Shown: positions 43,642 to 53,381, counted from the stretch's first letter. The stretch is 64,000 nt of DNA from Variovorax flavidus (GCF_030317145.1 NZ_JASZYE010000003.1:868001-932000), one strand, 5' to 3'. Numbers and translations are program-made. Notes: generated by a model from the sequence alone, not told the origin.

Positions 43642-44436
43642 ATGAAACTCAATCTCGTGCCGGCGCGCACCGGCGTGCTGTGGGTCCGCACCGGCCTCCA
43701 GGCATTCGCACGGCAGCCGCTGGCCTTCATTTCGCTGTTCTTCTTTTTCATGGCGATGGTGTCGATCGCGTCGCAGGTGCCGCTGATCGGCGCCGCCCTC
43801 GCGCTGATGCTGCTGCCGACCATGACTCTGGGCCTGATGGCCGCCGCCGCGCAGGCCGCGGGTCCGGAAAAGCCGCCCGCGGGAGCGGTGTTCATGGCCG
43901 CGCTGAATGCCATTCGCGCGGACGTGCGGCCGATGGCGGTGCTGGGCGCGCTCTATGCCGCGCTGTTCCTCGTTGTGATGGCCATCTCCGCCCTGGCCGA
44001 TGGCGGCCAGTTCGCCCGGGTCTACCTGCTCGGCGGTCCGCTCACCCGCGAACTGGCCGAAACCACTGAATTCCAGGTGGCGCTCTGGATCGCGATGGGC
44101 CTGTACCTGCCGCTCTCGCTGGCCTTCTGGCATGCGCCGGCGCTGGTGCACTGGCATCGCGTGCCGCCAGCCAAGAGCCTGTTCTTCAGCTTCGTTGCCT
44201 GCTTCAAGAATTTTGGCGCGCTCACCGTCTTCGGCCTGGTCTGGGTCGGCGTCTTCATCGGCGCGGGCATCGTGCTGAGCCTGCTCGCGACGCTGCTCGT
44301 GGCCGTGGGCGTAATGGGGATGGGTGAAGGCGCTTCGGCGGCCGGTGGCGCGGTGATGGTCGGCGGCGCGCTGGTGATGGCGGCGATGTTCTTCACCAGC
44401 ACGTGGTTTACCTTCCGCGATTCATTTCAGGAATGA
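43642..44436 (+). CDS. BPSS1780-family membrane protein
   Basis: Integral membrane protein of 264 residues with about six hydrophobic helices; opening LVPARTGVLWVRTGLQAFARQP is the hallmark of the BPSS1780 group in Burkholderiales. A WHAPALVHWH segment carries conserved His residues in a loop. No known function. It follows thrB by 9 bp and converges with uvrD across 6 bp. Confidence 0.8.
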   Translation: MKLNLVPARTGVLWVRTGLQAFARQPLAFISLFFFFMAMVSIASQVPLIGAALALMLLPTMTLGLMAAAAQAAGPEKPPAGAVFMAALNAIRADVRPMAVLGALYAALFLVVMAISALADGGQFARVYLLGGPLTRELAETTEFQVALWIAMGLYLPLSLAFWHAPALVHWHRVPPAKSLFFSFVACFKNFGALTVFGLVWVGVFIGAGIVLSLLATLLVAVGVMGMGEGASAAGGAVMVGGALVMAAMFFTSTWFTFRDSFQE

Positions 44437-44442
44437 ACCCAG

Positions 44443-46815
44443 TTAGACGGGCGTCAGCTTAGCCACAGAGAGCGCCAGCCACTTGACGCCATGGCGGGGG
44501 AAATTCACCTGCGCGCGGGCGTCGTCGCCGCTGCCTTCCAGCGCCGTCACCGTGCCTTCGCCGAACTTGTTGTGGAACACCTGCATGCCTGAACGCAGTC
44601 CATGGGACGGCGCGGCCTTCTGCGGGGGCACGGGCGGACTGGCGAAGGTGTCCTTGCTGCCGTAGCTGCCGCCACCGCCGCGCGTGGTGGCGTAGCCGCC
44701 GCCATAGCCGAAGGCCGACGGGGTGAATCCCTGGTTCTTGGGCGTGAGCCACTTGAGCGCGCCCTCGGGCAGTTCCTCGAAGAAGCGGCTCTTGACGTTG
44801 TAGCGGGTCTGGCCGTGCAGCATGCGCGTCTGCGAATGGCTCAGGTACAGGCGCTTTCGGGCGCGCGTGATGGCAACGTACATCAGGCGACGTTCCTCCT
44901 CGAGGCTTTCGTAGTCGCTCATCGAGTTCTCGTGGGGGAACAAGCCCTCTTCCAGGCCCGTGATGAACACGCAATCGAATTCGAGCCCCTTGGCGGCATG
45001 CACGGTCATCAGTTGCACGGCATCCTGGCCGGCCTGCGCCTGGTTGTCGCCTGATTCAAGTGCGGCATGGGTGAGAAACGCGGCAAGCGGGCTCAGCGTT
45101 TCGCCGGTTTCCGCATCAGGCGCCAGCGCTTCGTCGATGAGGGGGCGATTCGGATCGAGGCCCTGGCTGGCGGGTGATTGCCGCAGTTCGTCGACAGGGA
45201 GCGCCACCGCATCGCGGCCGAAGCCTTCCTGCGTGACGAAGCTCTCGGCGGCGTTGACCAGTTCGTCCAGATTCTCGAGACGATCCGCGCCTTCGCGATC
45301 GGCCTTGTAGTGCTCGACCAGGCCACTGTGGTCCAGAACGAGTTCGATGATCTCGCGCAGCGACATGCCCTGCGTCTGCTCGCGCAGCACGTCGATCTTG
45401 GCGACGAAGGCCGAGAGATTGCCGCCGGCCTTGCCACCGACCGCGCTCACCGCGTCGTGCAGCGACCGGCCGGCCGCGCGAGCCGCGTCCTGGAGCTGCT
45501 CGATGCTGCGCGCGCCGATGCCGCGCGGCGGGAAGTTGACGATGCGAAGGAAGCTGGTGTCGTCGTCCTTGTTCTCCAGCAGCCGCAGGTACGCCAGCGC
45601 GTGCTTGATTTCGGCGCGCTCGAAGAAGCGCAAGCCGCCGTACACGCGGTACGGCACCGCCGCATTGAAGAGCGCCGTTTCGATCACCCGGCTCTGCGCG
45701 TTGCTGCGGTAGAGCACGGCCATCTCCTTGCGGTCGATGCCGTCGCGTACCAGTTGCCGCATCTCCTCGACCATCCACTGGGCCTCGGCGAAATCGCTGG
45801 TCGACTCGTAGACGCGAACCGGCTCGCCGGGGCCCTGGTCGGTGCGCAGGCTCTTGCCCAGGCGCTTCTTGTTGTGGCTGATCAGCTCGTTGGCCGAATC
45901 GAGGATGTTGCTGTAGCTGCGGTAGTTCTGCTCCAGCTTGATCTGGTGCGACACATCGAACTCGCGAACGAAGTCCGCCATGTTGCCCACGCGCGCGCCG
46001 CGGAATGCATAGATGCTCTGGTCGTCGTCGCCGACCGCGATCACGCTGTTGTCGCCCGGAATGAAGCGGCCGTCGGCCGTGGTGCCCGAGAGCATCTTGA
46101 TCCACGCGTATTGCAGCCGGTTGGTGTCCTGGAACTCGTCGATCAGGATGTGGCGGAAGCGCCGCTGGTAGTGCTCGCGCACAGGGTCGTTGTCGCGCAG
46201 CAGCTCGTAGCTGCGCAGCATCAGCTCGCCGAAATCGACCACGCCTTCGCGCTGGCACTGCTCTTCATACAGCTGGTAGAGCTCGACCTTCTTGCGGTCG
46301 TCGTCGCTGCGGATCTCGACATCGCGCGGGCGCAGGCCGTCTTCCTTGGCGCCGGCGATGAACCATTGCGTCTGCTTGGCCGGAAAGCGCTCGTCGTCGA
46401 CGTTGAACTGCTTCATCAGCCGCTTGATGGCCGAGAGCTGGTCCTGCGTGTCGAGGATCTGGAAGGTGGACGGCAGGTTGGCGAGCTTCCAGTGCGCGCG
46501 CAGGAAACGATTGCACAGCCCGTGGAAGGTGCCGATCCACATGCCCCGCACGTTGACCGGCAACATCGCGCTCAGCCGGGTCATCATTTCCTTCGCCGCC
46601 TTGTTGGTGAAGGTGACGGCCAGGATGCCGCCCGGCGACACCTGGCCGGTCTGCAGCAACCATGCGATGCGGGTGGTCAACACCCGCGTCTTGCCTGAGC
46701 CGGCGCCGGCGAGGATCAGTGCATTGCCGGCCGGGAGCGTCACGGCGGCGCGCTGCTCCGGGTTGAGGTTTTGAAGCAGCGGCGAATCTGCGGCGGCCGC
46801 GAGGTCGGTGAACAT
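44443..46815 (-). CDS. uvrD: ATP-dependent DNA helicase UvrD
   Basis: SF1A helicase of 790 residues. Motif I AGAGSGKTRVL, Ia TFTNKAAKEM, II DEFQDTN, III GDDDQSIYAFRGA, IV LEQNYRS, V VQLMTVHAAKGLEFD and VI YVAITRARKRLYL are in order. It unwinds DNA in nucleotide excision and mismatch repair. The region after the helicase core is Gly/Ser-rich (residues 690-730), followed by a short Tudor-like C-terminal domain (VFHNKFGEGTVTALEG). Confidence 0.96.
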   Translation of the reverse strand: MFTDLAAAADSPLLQNLNPEQRAAVTLPAGNALILAGAGSGKTRVLTTRIAWLLQTGQVSPGGILAVTFTNKAAKEMMTRLSAMLPVNVRGMWIGTFHGLCNRFLRAHWKLANLPSTFQILDTQDQLSAIKRLMKQFNVDDERFPAKQTQWFIAGAKEDGLRPRDVEIRSDDDRKKVELYQLYEEQCQREGVVDFGELMLRSYELLRDNDPVREHYQRRFRHILIDEFQDTNRLQYAWIKMLSGTTADGRFIPGDNSVIAVGDDDQSIYAFRGARVGNMADFVREFDVSHQIKLEQNYRSYSNILDSANELISHNKKRLGKSLRTDQGPGEPVRVYESTSDFAEAQWMVEEMRQLVRDGIDRKEMAVLYRSNAQSRVIETALFNAAVPYRVYGGLRFFERAEIKHALAYLRLLENKDDDTSFLRIVNFPPRGIGARSIEQLQDAARAAGRSLHDAVSAVGGKAGGNLSAFVAKIDVLREQTQGMSLREIIELVLDHSGLVEHYKADREGADRLENLDELVNAAESFVTQEGFGRDAVALPVDELRQSPASQGLDPNRPLIDEALAPDAETGETLSPLAAFLTHAALESGDNQAQAGQDAVQLMTVHAAKGLEFDCVFITGLEEGLFPHENSMSDYESLEEERRLMYVAITRARKRLYLSHSQTRMLHGQTRYNVKSRFFEELPEGALKWLTPKNQGFTPSAFGYGGGYATTRGGGGSYGSKDTFASPPVPPQKAAPSHGLRSGMQVFHNKFGEGTVTALEGSGDDARAQVNFPRHGVKWLALSVAKLTPV

Positions 46816-47057
46816 CCGTCGATTGTAGAAAGCACTGCGTATGGGGGTTATACGAAGCGGCAGAAGTCATGCGCCGGGTCGGGCGGGTAGAATCAGTCAC
46901 CGGGCCCAAGTTTCTTGACGTCCGGTTTTTTTGTGCCTGCGCACAGCAGGGTTCGGTCGCGCCGCCACGGCGCACCCGCAAATCCGGTCTCCAAGCCAAG
47001 CGCCCCATCGCCGCCGAAATCCTTCGGCGACGACCCTTTTCAAGGAGCTTGGATCTC

Positions 47058-48035
47058 ATGCAAATCTTCGACTACGACAACATTCTTCTGCTGCCCCGCA
47101 AGTGCGTGGTGGAAAGCCGCTCCGAGTGCGACGCCAGCGTCACCCTCGGCGGCCGCAGCTTCCGCATCCCGACGGTGCCCGCCAACATGAAGACGGTGGT
47201 CGACGAGACCATCTGCACCTGGCTCGCGAAGAACGGCTATTTCTACGTGATGCACCGCTTCGACCTGGACAACGTCCAGTTCGTGAAGGACATGCACGCC
47301 AAGGGCGTGTTCGCCTCGATCTCGCTGGGCGTCAAGAAGCCGGACTACGACACGGTCGACCAGCTGGCCGCCGCCGGCCTGGCGCCGGAATACGTGACGA
47401 TAGATATCGCCCACGGCCATGCGGACACCGTGAAGAACATGATCGCGTACCTCAAGAAGAAGCTGCCGAAGACCTTCGTGATCGCGGGCAACGTTGGCAC
47501 GCCGGAGGCGGTGATCGATCTGGAGAACTGGGGCGCCGACGCCACCAAGGTCGGCATCGGCCCGGGCAAGGTCTGCATCACCAAGCTCAAGACCGGCTTC
47601 GGCACGGGCGGCTGGCAACTGTCGGCGCTCAAGTGGTGCGCCCGCGTGGCGACCAAGCCGATCATTGCCGACGGCGGCATCCGCGACCATGGCGACATCG
47701 CCAAGAGCATCCGCTTCGGCGCGTCGATGGTCATGATCGGCTCGCTCTTCGCAGGCCACGAGGAATCGCCGGGTCAGACCGTGGAAGTCGACGGCACGCT
47801 CTTCAAGGAGTACTACGGCTCGGCCAGCGACTTCAACAAGGGCGAGTACAAGCACGTCGAAGGCAAGCGCATCCTCGAACCGATCAAGGGCAAGCTCGCC
47901 GACACACTGGTCGAGATGGAGCAGGACATCCAGAGCTCCATCAGCTACGCGGGCGGCCGCAAGCTCATGGACATCCGCAAGGTCAATTACGTCACGCTGG
48001 GCGGAGACAACGCGGGCGAACACCTCCTGATGTGA
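47058..48035 (+). CDS. guaC: GMP reductase
   Basis: IMPDH/GMPR-family enzyme of 325 residues without CBS domains. The active loop KVGIGPGKVCITK holds the catalytic Cys, and MKTVVDETICTWLAKNGYFY and ADGGIRDHGDIAKSIRFGA match the GuaC type 2 group. It deaminates GMP to IMP with NADPH in purine salvage. AAGGAG lies 10 bp upstream of the ATG at 47058; the frame is open further upstream to 46869 but without support. The 242-bp upstream region has a TAGAAT -10-like box (46888) and no riboswitch that I can recognise. Confidence 0.95.
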   Translation: MQIFDYDNILLLPRKCVVESRSECDASVTLGGRSFRIPTVPANMKTVVDETICTWLAKNGYFYVMHRFDLDNVQFVKDMHAKGVFASISLGVKKPDYDTVDQLAAAGLAPEYVTIDIAHGHADTVKNMIAYLKKKLPKTFVIAGNVGTPEAVIDLENWGADATKVGIGPGKVCITKLKTGFGTGGWQLSALKWCARVATKPIIADGGIRDHGDIAKSIRFGASMVMIGSLFAGHEESPGQTVEVDGTLFKEYYGSASDFNKGEYKHVEGKRILEPIKGKLADTLVEMEQDIQSSISYAGGRKLMDIRKVNYVTLGGDNAGEHLLM

Positions 48036-48053
48036 GGCCGCCGCCAGCGCGGC

Positions 48054-48920
48054 TCAGGCTTCGAGCAGTTGCACGGCAAGACCGTGCAGCCGCTGGCCAG
48101 GGTCGGCCAGGGCATCCACGATGCTGAAGTGGTCGAGCCCCGGAAGCACCTCGCAGACGGGCACTGCCTTGCGGCCCCACGCATCGCGGATCAGCGTGTT
48201 CTGGCGGATGAACTCTTCGCTTTCGTCACCACCGGCGACCGTGTAGAACGGGCCGCGCTTCGGCGCCGGCCAGAGCGCCGGACTCAGGCGCAGCGCATCG
48301 GCGTCGGTCAGCCGGAGCGCATCCGCGATGAAGGGCGCGTGCTGCAGCGGCCGCAAATCGTAGAGGCCGGAGAGCGACAGCGCGTTGCGAACCAACCCTG
48401 CCGGCAGATCCGGCGCCACGGCCTTCCAGTCGCAATCGAGCAGCATCGCGGAGAGATGCCCGCCAGCCGAATGTCCGGCAACGGTCATGCGCGAAGGATC
48501 GCCACCGTGGGCCGCGACATTTCGCCAGGTCCATTCGAGCGCACGTACCATTTGCAGGGCGATGTCGGCGATGCCCACAGGCTGGTCAGGCGTGCCGGGA
48601 CATAGCGCGTAGTTGGGCACCACGACACACACGCCGCGATCGTTGAACGCCCGGGCAATGAACGAATGGTCGCTCTTGTCGAGCGAGCGCCAATAGCCGC
48701 CATGAACGAACACCAGCACGGGCGCATCCACGACCGGCGCGGGAAAGATGTCGAGCGTCTCGCCAGGCCCGTCGCCATAGCGCAGGTCGACGCTGCATGG
48801 CATCGAGGCCCGGAGTGCCGCGGAATCCGTGGCCCAGCGTTCGAGGTACGCGGGGTGGCCCGGTACGCGCACCCGGTTGTTGTACATGCGGTCCAGCCAG
48901 GCGGGATCGTACGAGACCAT
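48054..48920 (-). CDS. Alpha/beta hydrolase (arylformamidase/esterase-like)
   Basis: Protein of 288 residues with oxyanion-hole motif VFVHGGYWRS, nucleophile elbow AGHSAGGHLS, and a C-terminal GLDHFSIVDAL with the catalytic His. This combination resembles bacterial kynurenine formamidase-like and small-ester hydrolases. The ATG at 48920 follows CGGAG at 9 bp; an earlier start at 48980 is unsupported. Convergent with guaC, upstream of tRNA-Ala on the opposite strand. Substrate unknown. Confidence 0.85.
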   Translation of the reverse strand: MVSYDPAWLDRMYNNRVRVPGHPAYLERWATDSAALRASMPCSVDLRYGDGPGETLDIFPAPVVDAPVLVFVHGGYWRSLDKSDHSFIARAFNDRGVCVVVPNYALCPGTPDQPVGIADIALQMVRALEWTWRNVAAHGGDPSRMTVAGHSAGGHLSAMLLDCDWKAVAPDLPAGLVRNALSLSGLYDLRPLQHAPFIADALRLTDADALRLSPALWPAPKRGPFYTVAGGDESEEFIRQNTLIRDAWGRKAVPVCEVLPGLDHFSIVDALADPGQRLHGLAVQLLEA

Positions 48921-49016
48921 TCTTCTTGCTCCGGAGTTGGCGAGGCGCGCATCTTGGCACGCCGCAGCCGGCGCCTGCACCGGACGCCGGCTTCTGGTTA
49001 GAATTCTGCTTGCGTT

Positions 49017-49092
<76 letters not shown>

Positions 49093-49123
49093 ACCGTCTC
49101 AGCCCTTCACGGGCCCGCAGATA

Positions 49124-49603
49124 CTAAGCGCCAGCCGCCGGAATCGGCAGGTCATCAAAGCGCTTGAACTCCTGCAACGAAAAGCTCGTCTGCACCTGCT
49201 TCACCCCAGGCAGCCGATGCAGCTTGCTCTGCAACAGCTCCGAATACGCATCCAGATCGCGGGCCACGACCATCAGCAGGAAGTCCGCCGTGCCGGTGAT
49301 GCCATGGAACATCAGCACCTCCGGGATCGCACGCACGGCATCGACGAACGCCGTTGAGCGCAGTTCGTTCTGGTGATCGATGCTGATGCTCACGAAAGCC
49401 ACCACGCCATAGCCCAGCCCGCGGCGGCTCAGGCGCGCGTGATAGCCGTCGATCAGGCCCGACTCCTCGAGGCGCCGGATGCGGCGCCAGCACGGCGATT
49501 GCGACAGACCCGTCATCTGCGCCAGCTCGCCGGTGGTCAAGCGCGCGTTCTGCTGCAGGGCCGCCATCAGTTGCCGATCGATGTGATCCAACTCGATTTG
49601 CAT
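49124..49603 (-). CDS. Lrp/AsnC-family regulator
   Basis: Protein of 159 residues: AsnC HTH (LDHIDRQLMAALQQNARLTT, SPCWRRIRRLEESGLIDGY) and RAM domain (about 70-145). It is divergent from an aromatic aminotransferase across 114 bp that carry AT-rich dyads, so it probably regulates that gene and RidA in response to an amino acid. It is clearly distinct from the Lrp protein at 8817. Confidence 0.88.
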   Translation of the reverse strand: MQIELDHIDRQLMAALQQNARLTTGELAQMTGLSQSPCWRRIRRLEESGLIDGYHARLSRRGLGYGVVAFVSISIDHQNELRSTAFVDAVRAIPEVLMFHGITGTADFLLMVVARDLDAYSELLQSKLHRLPGVKQVQTSFSLQEFKRFDDLPIPAAGA

Positions 49604-49614
49604 AACTCAACCTC

Positions 49615-49641
49615 AATTATTCGAATATACGGATGAATTAT
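49615..49641. promoter_or_regulatory. AT-rich Lrp-type operator
   Basis: A perfect palindrome TATTCGAATA (49618-49627) overlaps the first of two AATTAT repeats (49615 and 49636) spaced 21 bp, two helical turns. It stands out as AT-rich against a GC-rich background, just upstream of the Lrp start. Confidence 0.45.
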
Positions 49642-49717
49642 GCGCAAAGTAAAAATCTGTTGGCTTCAAAAACCAGAGAACTGAAAATTCAAAGATAGCC
49701 ATCCTTGCTCTCGCACC

Positions 49718-50935
49718 ATGACCACCATTGCTCCCTCCCTGTTCGCTCACGTCCCGCCTTACGCAGGCGACCCGATCCTGTCCCTGATGGAGTCGTTCCA
49801 GAAGGACGCCCGCCCCCACAAGGTCAGCCTGAGCATCGGCGTGTACTTCGACAACGAAGGCCGGCTGCCCGTGCTGCCCTCCGTTCGCCAGGCCGAAAGC
49901 GCGCTGCTCGGCGACATCGGCCCGCGCCCATACCTGCCGATCGAAGGCATGGCCGACTTTCGCTCGGCCGTGCAACGCTTGTTGTTCGGCGCCGGACATG
50001 AAGCTGCCACCAGCGGCCGCATCGCCACGCTGCAGACCCTGGGCGGTTCCGGTGGGCTGAAGGTGGGCGCCGATTTCCTGCACCGCTATTTCCCCGAGGC
50101 GGGCGTCTGGGTCAGCGATCCGACCTGGGAAAACCATCACGCCATCTTCGAAGGCGCAGGCCTGCAAGTGCACACCTATCCGTACTACGACCCCGACACC
50201 GGTGGCCTGCGCTTCGATGACATGCTTGCGTCCTTGAGCGCCCTGCCCCGCCGCAGTGTCGTGCTGCTGCATGCCAGCTGCCACAACCCGACTGGCGTCG
50301 ACCTGTCTGTCGCCCAGTGGCAAGTCCTCATCCCGGTGCTGCGCGAGCGCGACCTGATTCCCTTCGTGGACATCGCCTACCAGGGCTTCGGCGACGGCCT
50401 CGACGACGATGCCTTCGCGGTGCGCGCCATGGCCGATGCCGGCCTGCAGTTCCTGGTTGCCAACTCGTTCTCCAAGAACTTCTCGATGTACGGCGAGCGT
50501 TGCGGCGGGTTGAGCGTGGTCTGCGCCGACCGCGAAGCGGCCGACATCGTGCTGGGCCAGCTCAAGGCGACGGTGCGACGCAACTATTCGACACCGCCGA
50601 CGCACGGCGCGCGCGTGATCGCCCGCGTGCTGCAGGACCCTGCGCTGTTCGCGCAATGGTCGAACGAGACCGCCGGGATGCGCCAGCGCATCCGCGCGAT
50701 GCGCGAGCGCCTGCATGCGGTGCTCAACGAAACCTTCCAGGGCCGACGCAACTTCGACTACCTCGTCACGCAGCGCGGCATGTTCAGCTACACCGGCTTG
50801 AGCGAAGAGCAGGTGAACCGCCTGCGCGAGGAGCATGCGGTCTATCTCGTGCGTTCAGGCCGGATGTGCCTGTCGGGGCTGACCACCGGAAACGTGGACC
50901 ATGTGGCGCGCGCCATGGCGGCCGTACTGGGCTGA
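49718..50935 (+). CDS. tyrB: Aromatic amino acid aminotransferase (class I)
   Basis: PLP enzyme of 405 residues, close to TyrB/AspC length. Landmarks: DPILSLMESFQKDARPHKVS, LHASCHNPTGVD, VDIAYQGFGDGL and the PLP lysine in ANSFSKNFSMYGERCGG (near residue 250). It transfers amino groups between aromatic amino acids or aspartate and 2-oxoglutarate. The tyrosine/aspartate split cannot be settled here. The RidA-type gene begins at 50937, the base after the aminotransferase TGA (50933-50935) plus one, so they form a unit. Confidence 0.92.
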   Translation: MTTIAPSLFAHVPPYAGDPILSLMESFQKDARPHKVSLSIGVYFDNEGRLPVLPSVRQAESALLGDIGPRPYLPIEGMADFRSAVQRLLFGAGHEAATSGRIATLQTLGGSGGLKVGADFLHRYFPEAGVWVSDPTWENHHAIFEGAGLQVHTYPYYDPDTGGLRFDDMLASLSALPRRSVVLLHASCHNPTGVDLSVAQWQVLIPVLRERDLIPFVDIAYQGFGDGLDDDAFAVRAMADAGLQFLVANSFSKNFSMYGERCGGLSVVCADREAADIVLGQLKATVRRNYSTPPTHGARVIARVLQDPALFAQWSNETAGMRQRIRAMRERLHAVLNETFQGRRNFDYLVTQRGMFSYTGLSEEQVNRLREEHAVYLVRSGRMCLSGLTTGNVDHVARAMAAVLG

Positions 50936-50936
50936 C

Positions 50937-51314
50937 ATGAAGGAAGTCGTCGACACCGGCTTGCCGCCGCTCAAGCAACCGTTTTCCTGGGCCGTGAAGG
51001 CCTCAGGCAACCTGCTGTTCACTGCCCACGGACCTGTGCGTGCCGACGGCAGCATCGACACGGGGGCCATCGAGGATCAGGCGCGCCTGACCTTCGCCAA
51101 TCTGCGGCAAGCGGTGCGCGCGGCCGGCGGCGACCTGAGTGACGTCACCCAGGTGCTGATCTACATGACGGACGTGAAGGACATGCCGGCGATCGACGGC
51201 GTGTACCGCGAGTTCTTCGAGCCACACTATCCGAACCGCTCCAGCATGGGCGTGGCGGGCCTCGTGGTGCCGGGCATGAAGATCGAGATCGTGGCTTACG
51301 CCGCGATCCCGTAG
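50937..51314 (+). CDS. RidA/YjgF-family protein
   Basis: Protein of 125 residues of the Rid superfamily: FTAHGPVRADGSIDTGAIED, NLRQAVRAAGGDLSDVTQV and NRSSMGVAGLVVPGMKIEI. Family members hydrolyse reactive enamine/imine intermediates; the archetypal RidA Arg before the last strand is replaced in this region, so it may belong to a less-studied Rid subgroup. Next to a PLP aminotransferase, removal of PLP-enzyme by-products is plausible. Confidence 0.85.
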   Translation: MKEVVDTGLPPLKQPFSWAVKASGNLLFTAHGPVRADGSIDTGAIEDQARLTFANLRQAVRAAGGDLSDVTQVLIYMTDVKDMPAIDGVYREFFEPHYPNRSSMGVAGLVVPGMKIEIVAYAAIP

Positions 51315-51331
51315 ATCACGCGAACAAGGCT

Positions 51332-52678
51332 TCATCGGCGCAGCCGGAGGTAGCGAAGCATGACGTTGGCCATGGTTCCGGCGCGTTGAAAAACCGGTTC
51401 GAACAAGGCGTTGTAAACGCCCGTTCCGATCACCGATCCGAGGCCGATCGCAACGATCGAGAACAGCGTCGCCACGAAGTTCTCCACGCCTGCCAGACGA
51501 TCGTTGCCGACGAGTTCGGCCATGCCGATCAGGCCGAGCGATCCGGGCACCAGCAACCACAGTGCGGGCGTGAAAGTCACCATCGAAGGCGGGCCGCCGA
51601 GGCGGTACTGCACCATGTACGACGCCGGCGTGATCAGCATGGCAGCAAAGAAGCCGCTCATGTAGCCGCCGAACGCCGCATTGCCTATCAGTTGTCCCGC
51701 CTGTGCGACGCACAGGAGCGCCAGCATCCACGGCAGGGTCCGAAGTCGCGCCGAGTAGTGAAGCACGTGCCCCACGCCGAACAGCAGCACGCCAAGCCAT
51801 GGCGCCCAGGCGCGAACCGCACCTTCCGGTCCTGGCGTGAGCAGCTTGTCCGGCGGCAGGCCGACGATCGACGCGGCGGCCAGCATGCCCAGCACGAGAA
51901 ACACGAGTTGCAGCAAGCCGGACACGAAGCGCGTGCCGCCTGAAACGATGTCGCCGTAGGCCAGTTCGACCGTCGCGATCGCGAGCGTTCCGCCGGGCAG
52001 AAAGGTCACGAGCGACGCGACGAGCACGTAGATGGGACTCGCTGCAAATCCATGCTGCGCCGCGAGCAGCGACACCAGCGCCACGACGAAGGCCGCGACG
52101 GTCGGCAGCAGCGTCGTGATGATTCCGCGGTTGCGCGCCAGCACCTTGAGCACGCCAACCACCAGCCCGAAGAACGCGGCGGCCCCCACCACGTCGGCGG
52201 CAGGTCGCAGCACCAGGGCGATTCCGACCGTGACCATCACATGCCCCAGCACGCCCCACGCCAATCCGAGCCGGGGCTGCATCGAGAGGATGGCGTAGAT
52301 GCGCTTCAAGCCCTCGGCCGGGTCGATCGGGTCGCGCTCCGCGTCGCGGGCCAGTTCATGGGTCGCCTCGATCTGGTCGAATCGCAGGATGAGGCCCTGC
52401 TCGGCAGTGAATTCGATCTGCAGCGAATCCTCTTCCGCGAAATTGACGAACACCACGGTCGGCAGCGCCAGCGCATTGAAATGCTCGACGCGGTTGACGC
52501 GAGCCACGCGCCGAAGCGTCGTCTCCACCAACCCGGCCGGCGCGCCCGTGGCCAGCAGCAGGTGACCGAGTCGCAGCAGAAACCGCAGCAGATGCCGACG
52601 CTCTGCCACCGAGCGCTCGCCGGCAGCATCCGTCGGCGCGCCGGGCGGCGAACTCGTTGGCTCGGAATCGGAGGTCAT
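51332..52678 (-). CDS. ThrE-family threonine/serine exporter
   Basis: Protein of 448 residues. Cytoplasmic N-terminal region (about 1-130, LLRLGHLLLATGAPAGLVET) then about ten hydrophobic helices covering the DUF1212 and ThrE-2 parts fused in one chain. ThrE exports threonine and serine in Corynebacterium. It is the last gene of the leftward run from 61580, 44 bp after the mini membrane protein. Confidence 0.85.
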   Translation of the reverse strand: MTSDSEPTSSPPGAPTDAAGERSVAERRHLLRFLLRLGHLLLATGAPAGLVETTLRRVARVNRVEHFNALALPTVVFVNFAEEDSLQIEFTAEQGLILRFDQIEATHELARDAERDPIDPAEGLKRIYAILSMQPRLGLAWGVLGHVMVTVGIALVLRPAADVVGAAAFFGLVVGVLKVLARNRGIITTLLPTVAAFVVALVSLLAAQHGFAASPIYVLVASLVTFLPGGTLAIATVELAYGDIVSGGTRFVSGLLQLVFLVLGMLAAASIVGLPPDKLLTPGPEGAVRAWAPWLGVLLFGVGHVLHYSARLRTLPWMLALLCVAQAGQLIGNAAFGGYMSGFFAAMLITPASYMVQYRLGGPPSMVTFTPALWLLVPGSLGLIGMAELVGNDRLAGVENFVATLFSIVAIGLGSVIGTGVYNALFEPVFQRAGTMANVMLRYLRLRR

Positions 52679-52722
52679 GCCGCGACTGACTGCCTTCCCT
52701 TTGGCCCTGGCGGGCTAGCGTT

Positions 52723-52914
52723 TCACGCGCCTTTCGTCGGTTCCAACGGCGTCTTGATCTGCATCTCGGCGCGCCCTGCGAGCGCCAGCCAGGCCGGACG
52801 CGGCATGAGCCTGGCACCGATCGCCACCGTGAGCCCCACGATGATCGCGATGATGCCTTCGAAGTTGCCGAACATGTCTGCTTTCGTCCGGACGAACATG
52901 GGGAGCGCCCTCAT
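52723..52914 (-). CDS. Mini membrane protein of 63 residues
   Basis: One hydrophobic helix (FEGIIAIIVGLTVAIGARLM) followed by a short amphipathic tail. Its ATG overlaps the stop of the YidH-like gene (ATGA at 52914-52911), evidence that it is translated. A later ATG at 52875 is possible. No family recognised. Confidence 0.6.
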   Translation of the reverse strand: MRALPMFVRTKADMFGNFEGIIAIIVGLTVAIGARLMPRPAWLALAGRAEMQIKTPLEPTKGA

Positions 52915-53381
52915 CCGAAGGGCCCGCTGTGGAACACCATGCTGGCGACCGCCAGCAAGCCGATGACCAGAAGCAGCAGTGCAACGACCAGCGTCAGGGA
53001 TACCGGGAACTGGCTTTCGGCATGAACGAGCCCCTGTGCCTTCATCGCCTGGCGTTCCCTGCGCAGCCCGAGCATGAAGAAGCAGTGATAGCCGATGCCC
53101 GAGACCAGCATCGCAATGCCCAGCAGCACCAGCGCGACGCCGAAGTGGCGCGCCGCCTCGCTGCTCCTGAGGACTTCCGCGTCGTGCAGTTTCTGGAACA
53201 CCTGGAAGATGGTGAACCCGAAGCCGATCAGCGACAGCGAGGTCCGGATGACGGACATCAAGGTGCGGTCCGCGCTCATGCGGGTGCGCTGGAACGACAT
53301 GCCGGTGCGGCGTGAAGACAGCTCGACCGAGATGCGCTCCGACTCCGATCCCGGACCCATCAGTGGTTCTTGGTCAGGCAT
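52911..53381 (-). CDS. YidH-like DUF202 membrane protein
   Basis: Protein of 156 residues. SRRTGMSFQRTRMSADRTLM and SVIRTSLSLIGFGFTIFQVF are the DUF202 signature (FxRTrlaadRTllAwiRTsl), followed by three hydrophobic helices. DUF202 proteins are inner-membrane proteins of unknown function. The start overlaps the marC stop by 8 bp; a start at 53360 is possible. Coupled to the following mini protein. Confidence 0.85.
   Translation of the reverse strand: MPDQEPLMGPGSESERISVELSSRRTGMSFQRTRMSADRTLMSVIRTSLSLIGFGFTIFQVFQKLHDAEVLRSSEAARHFGVALVLLGIAMLVSGIGYHCFFMLGLRRERQAMKAQGLVHAESQFPVSLTLVVALLLLVIGLLAVASMVFHSGPFG

Noticed and set aside
46816..47057. A purine riboswitch upstream of guaC
   Set aside because: The 242-bp leader has a TAGAAT box and a T-run but no purine-aptamer core or strong terminator/antiterminator pair that I can recognise.
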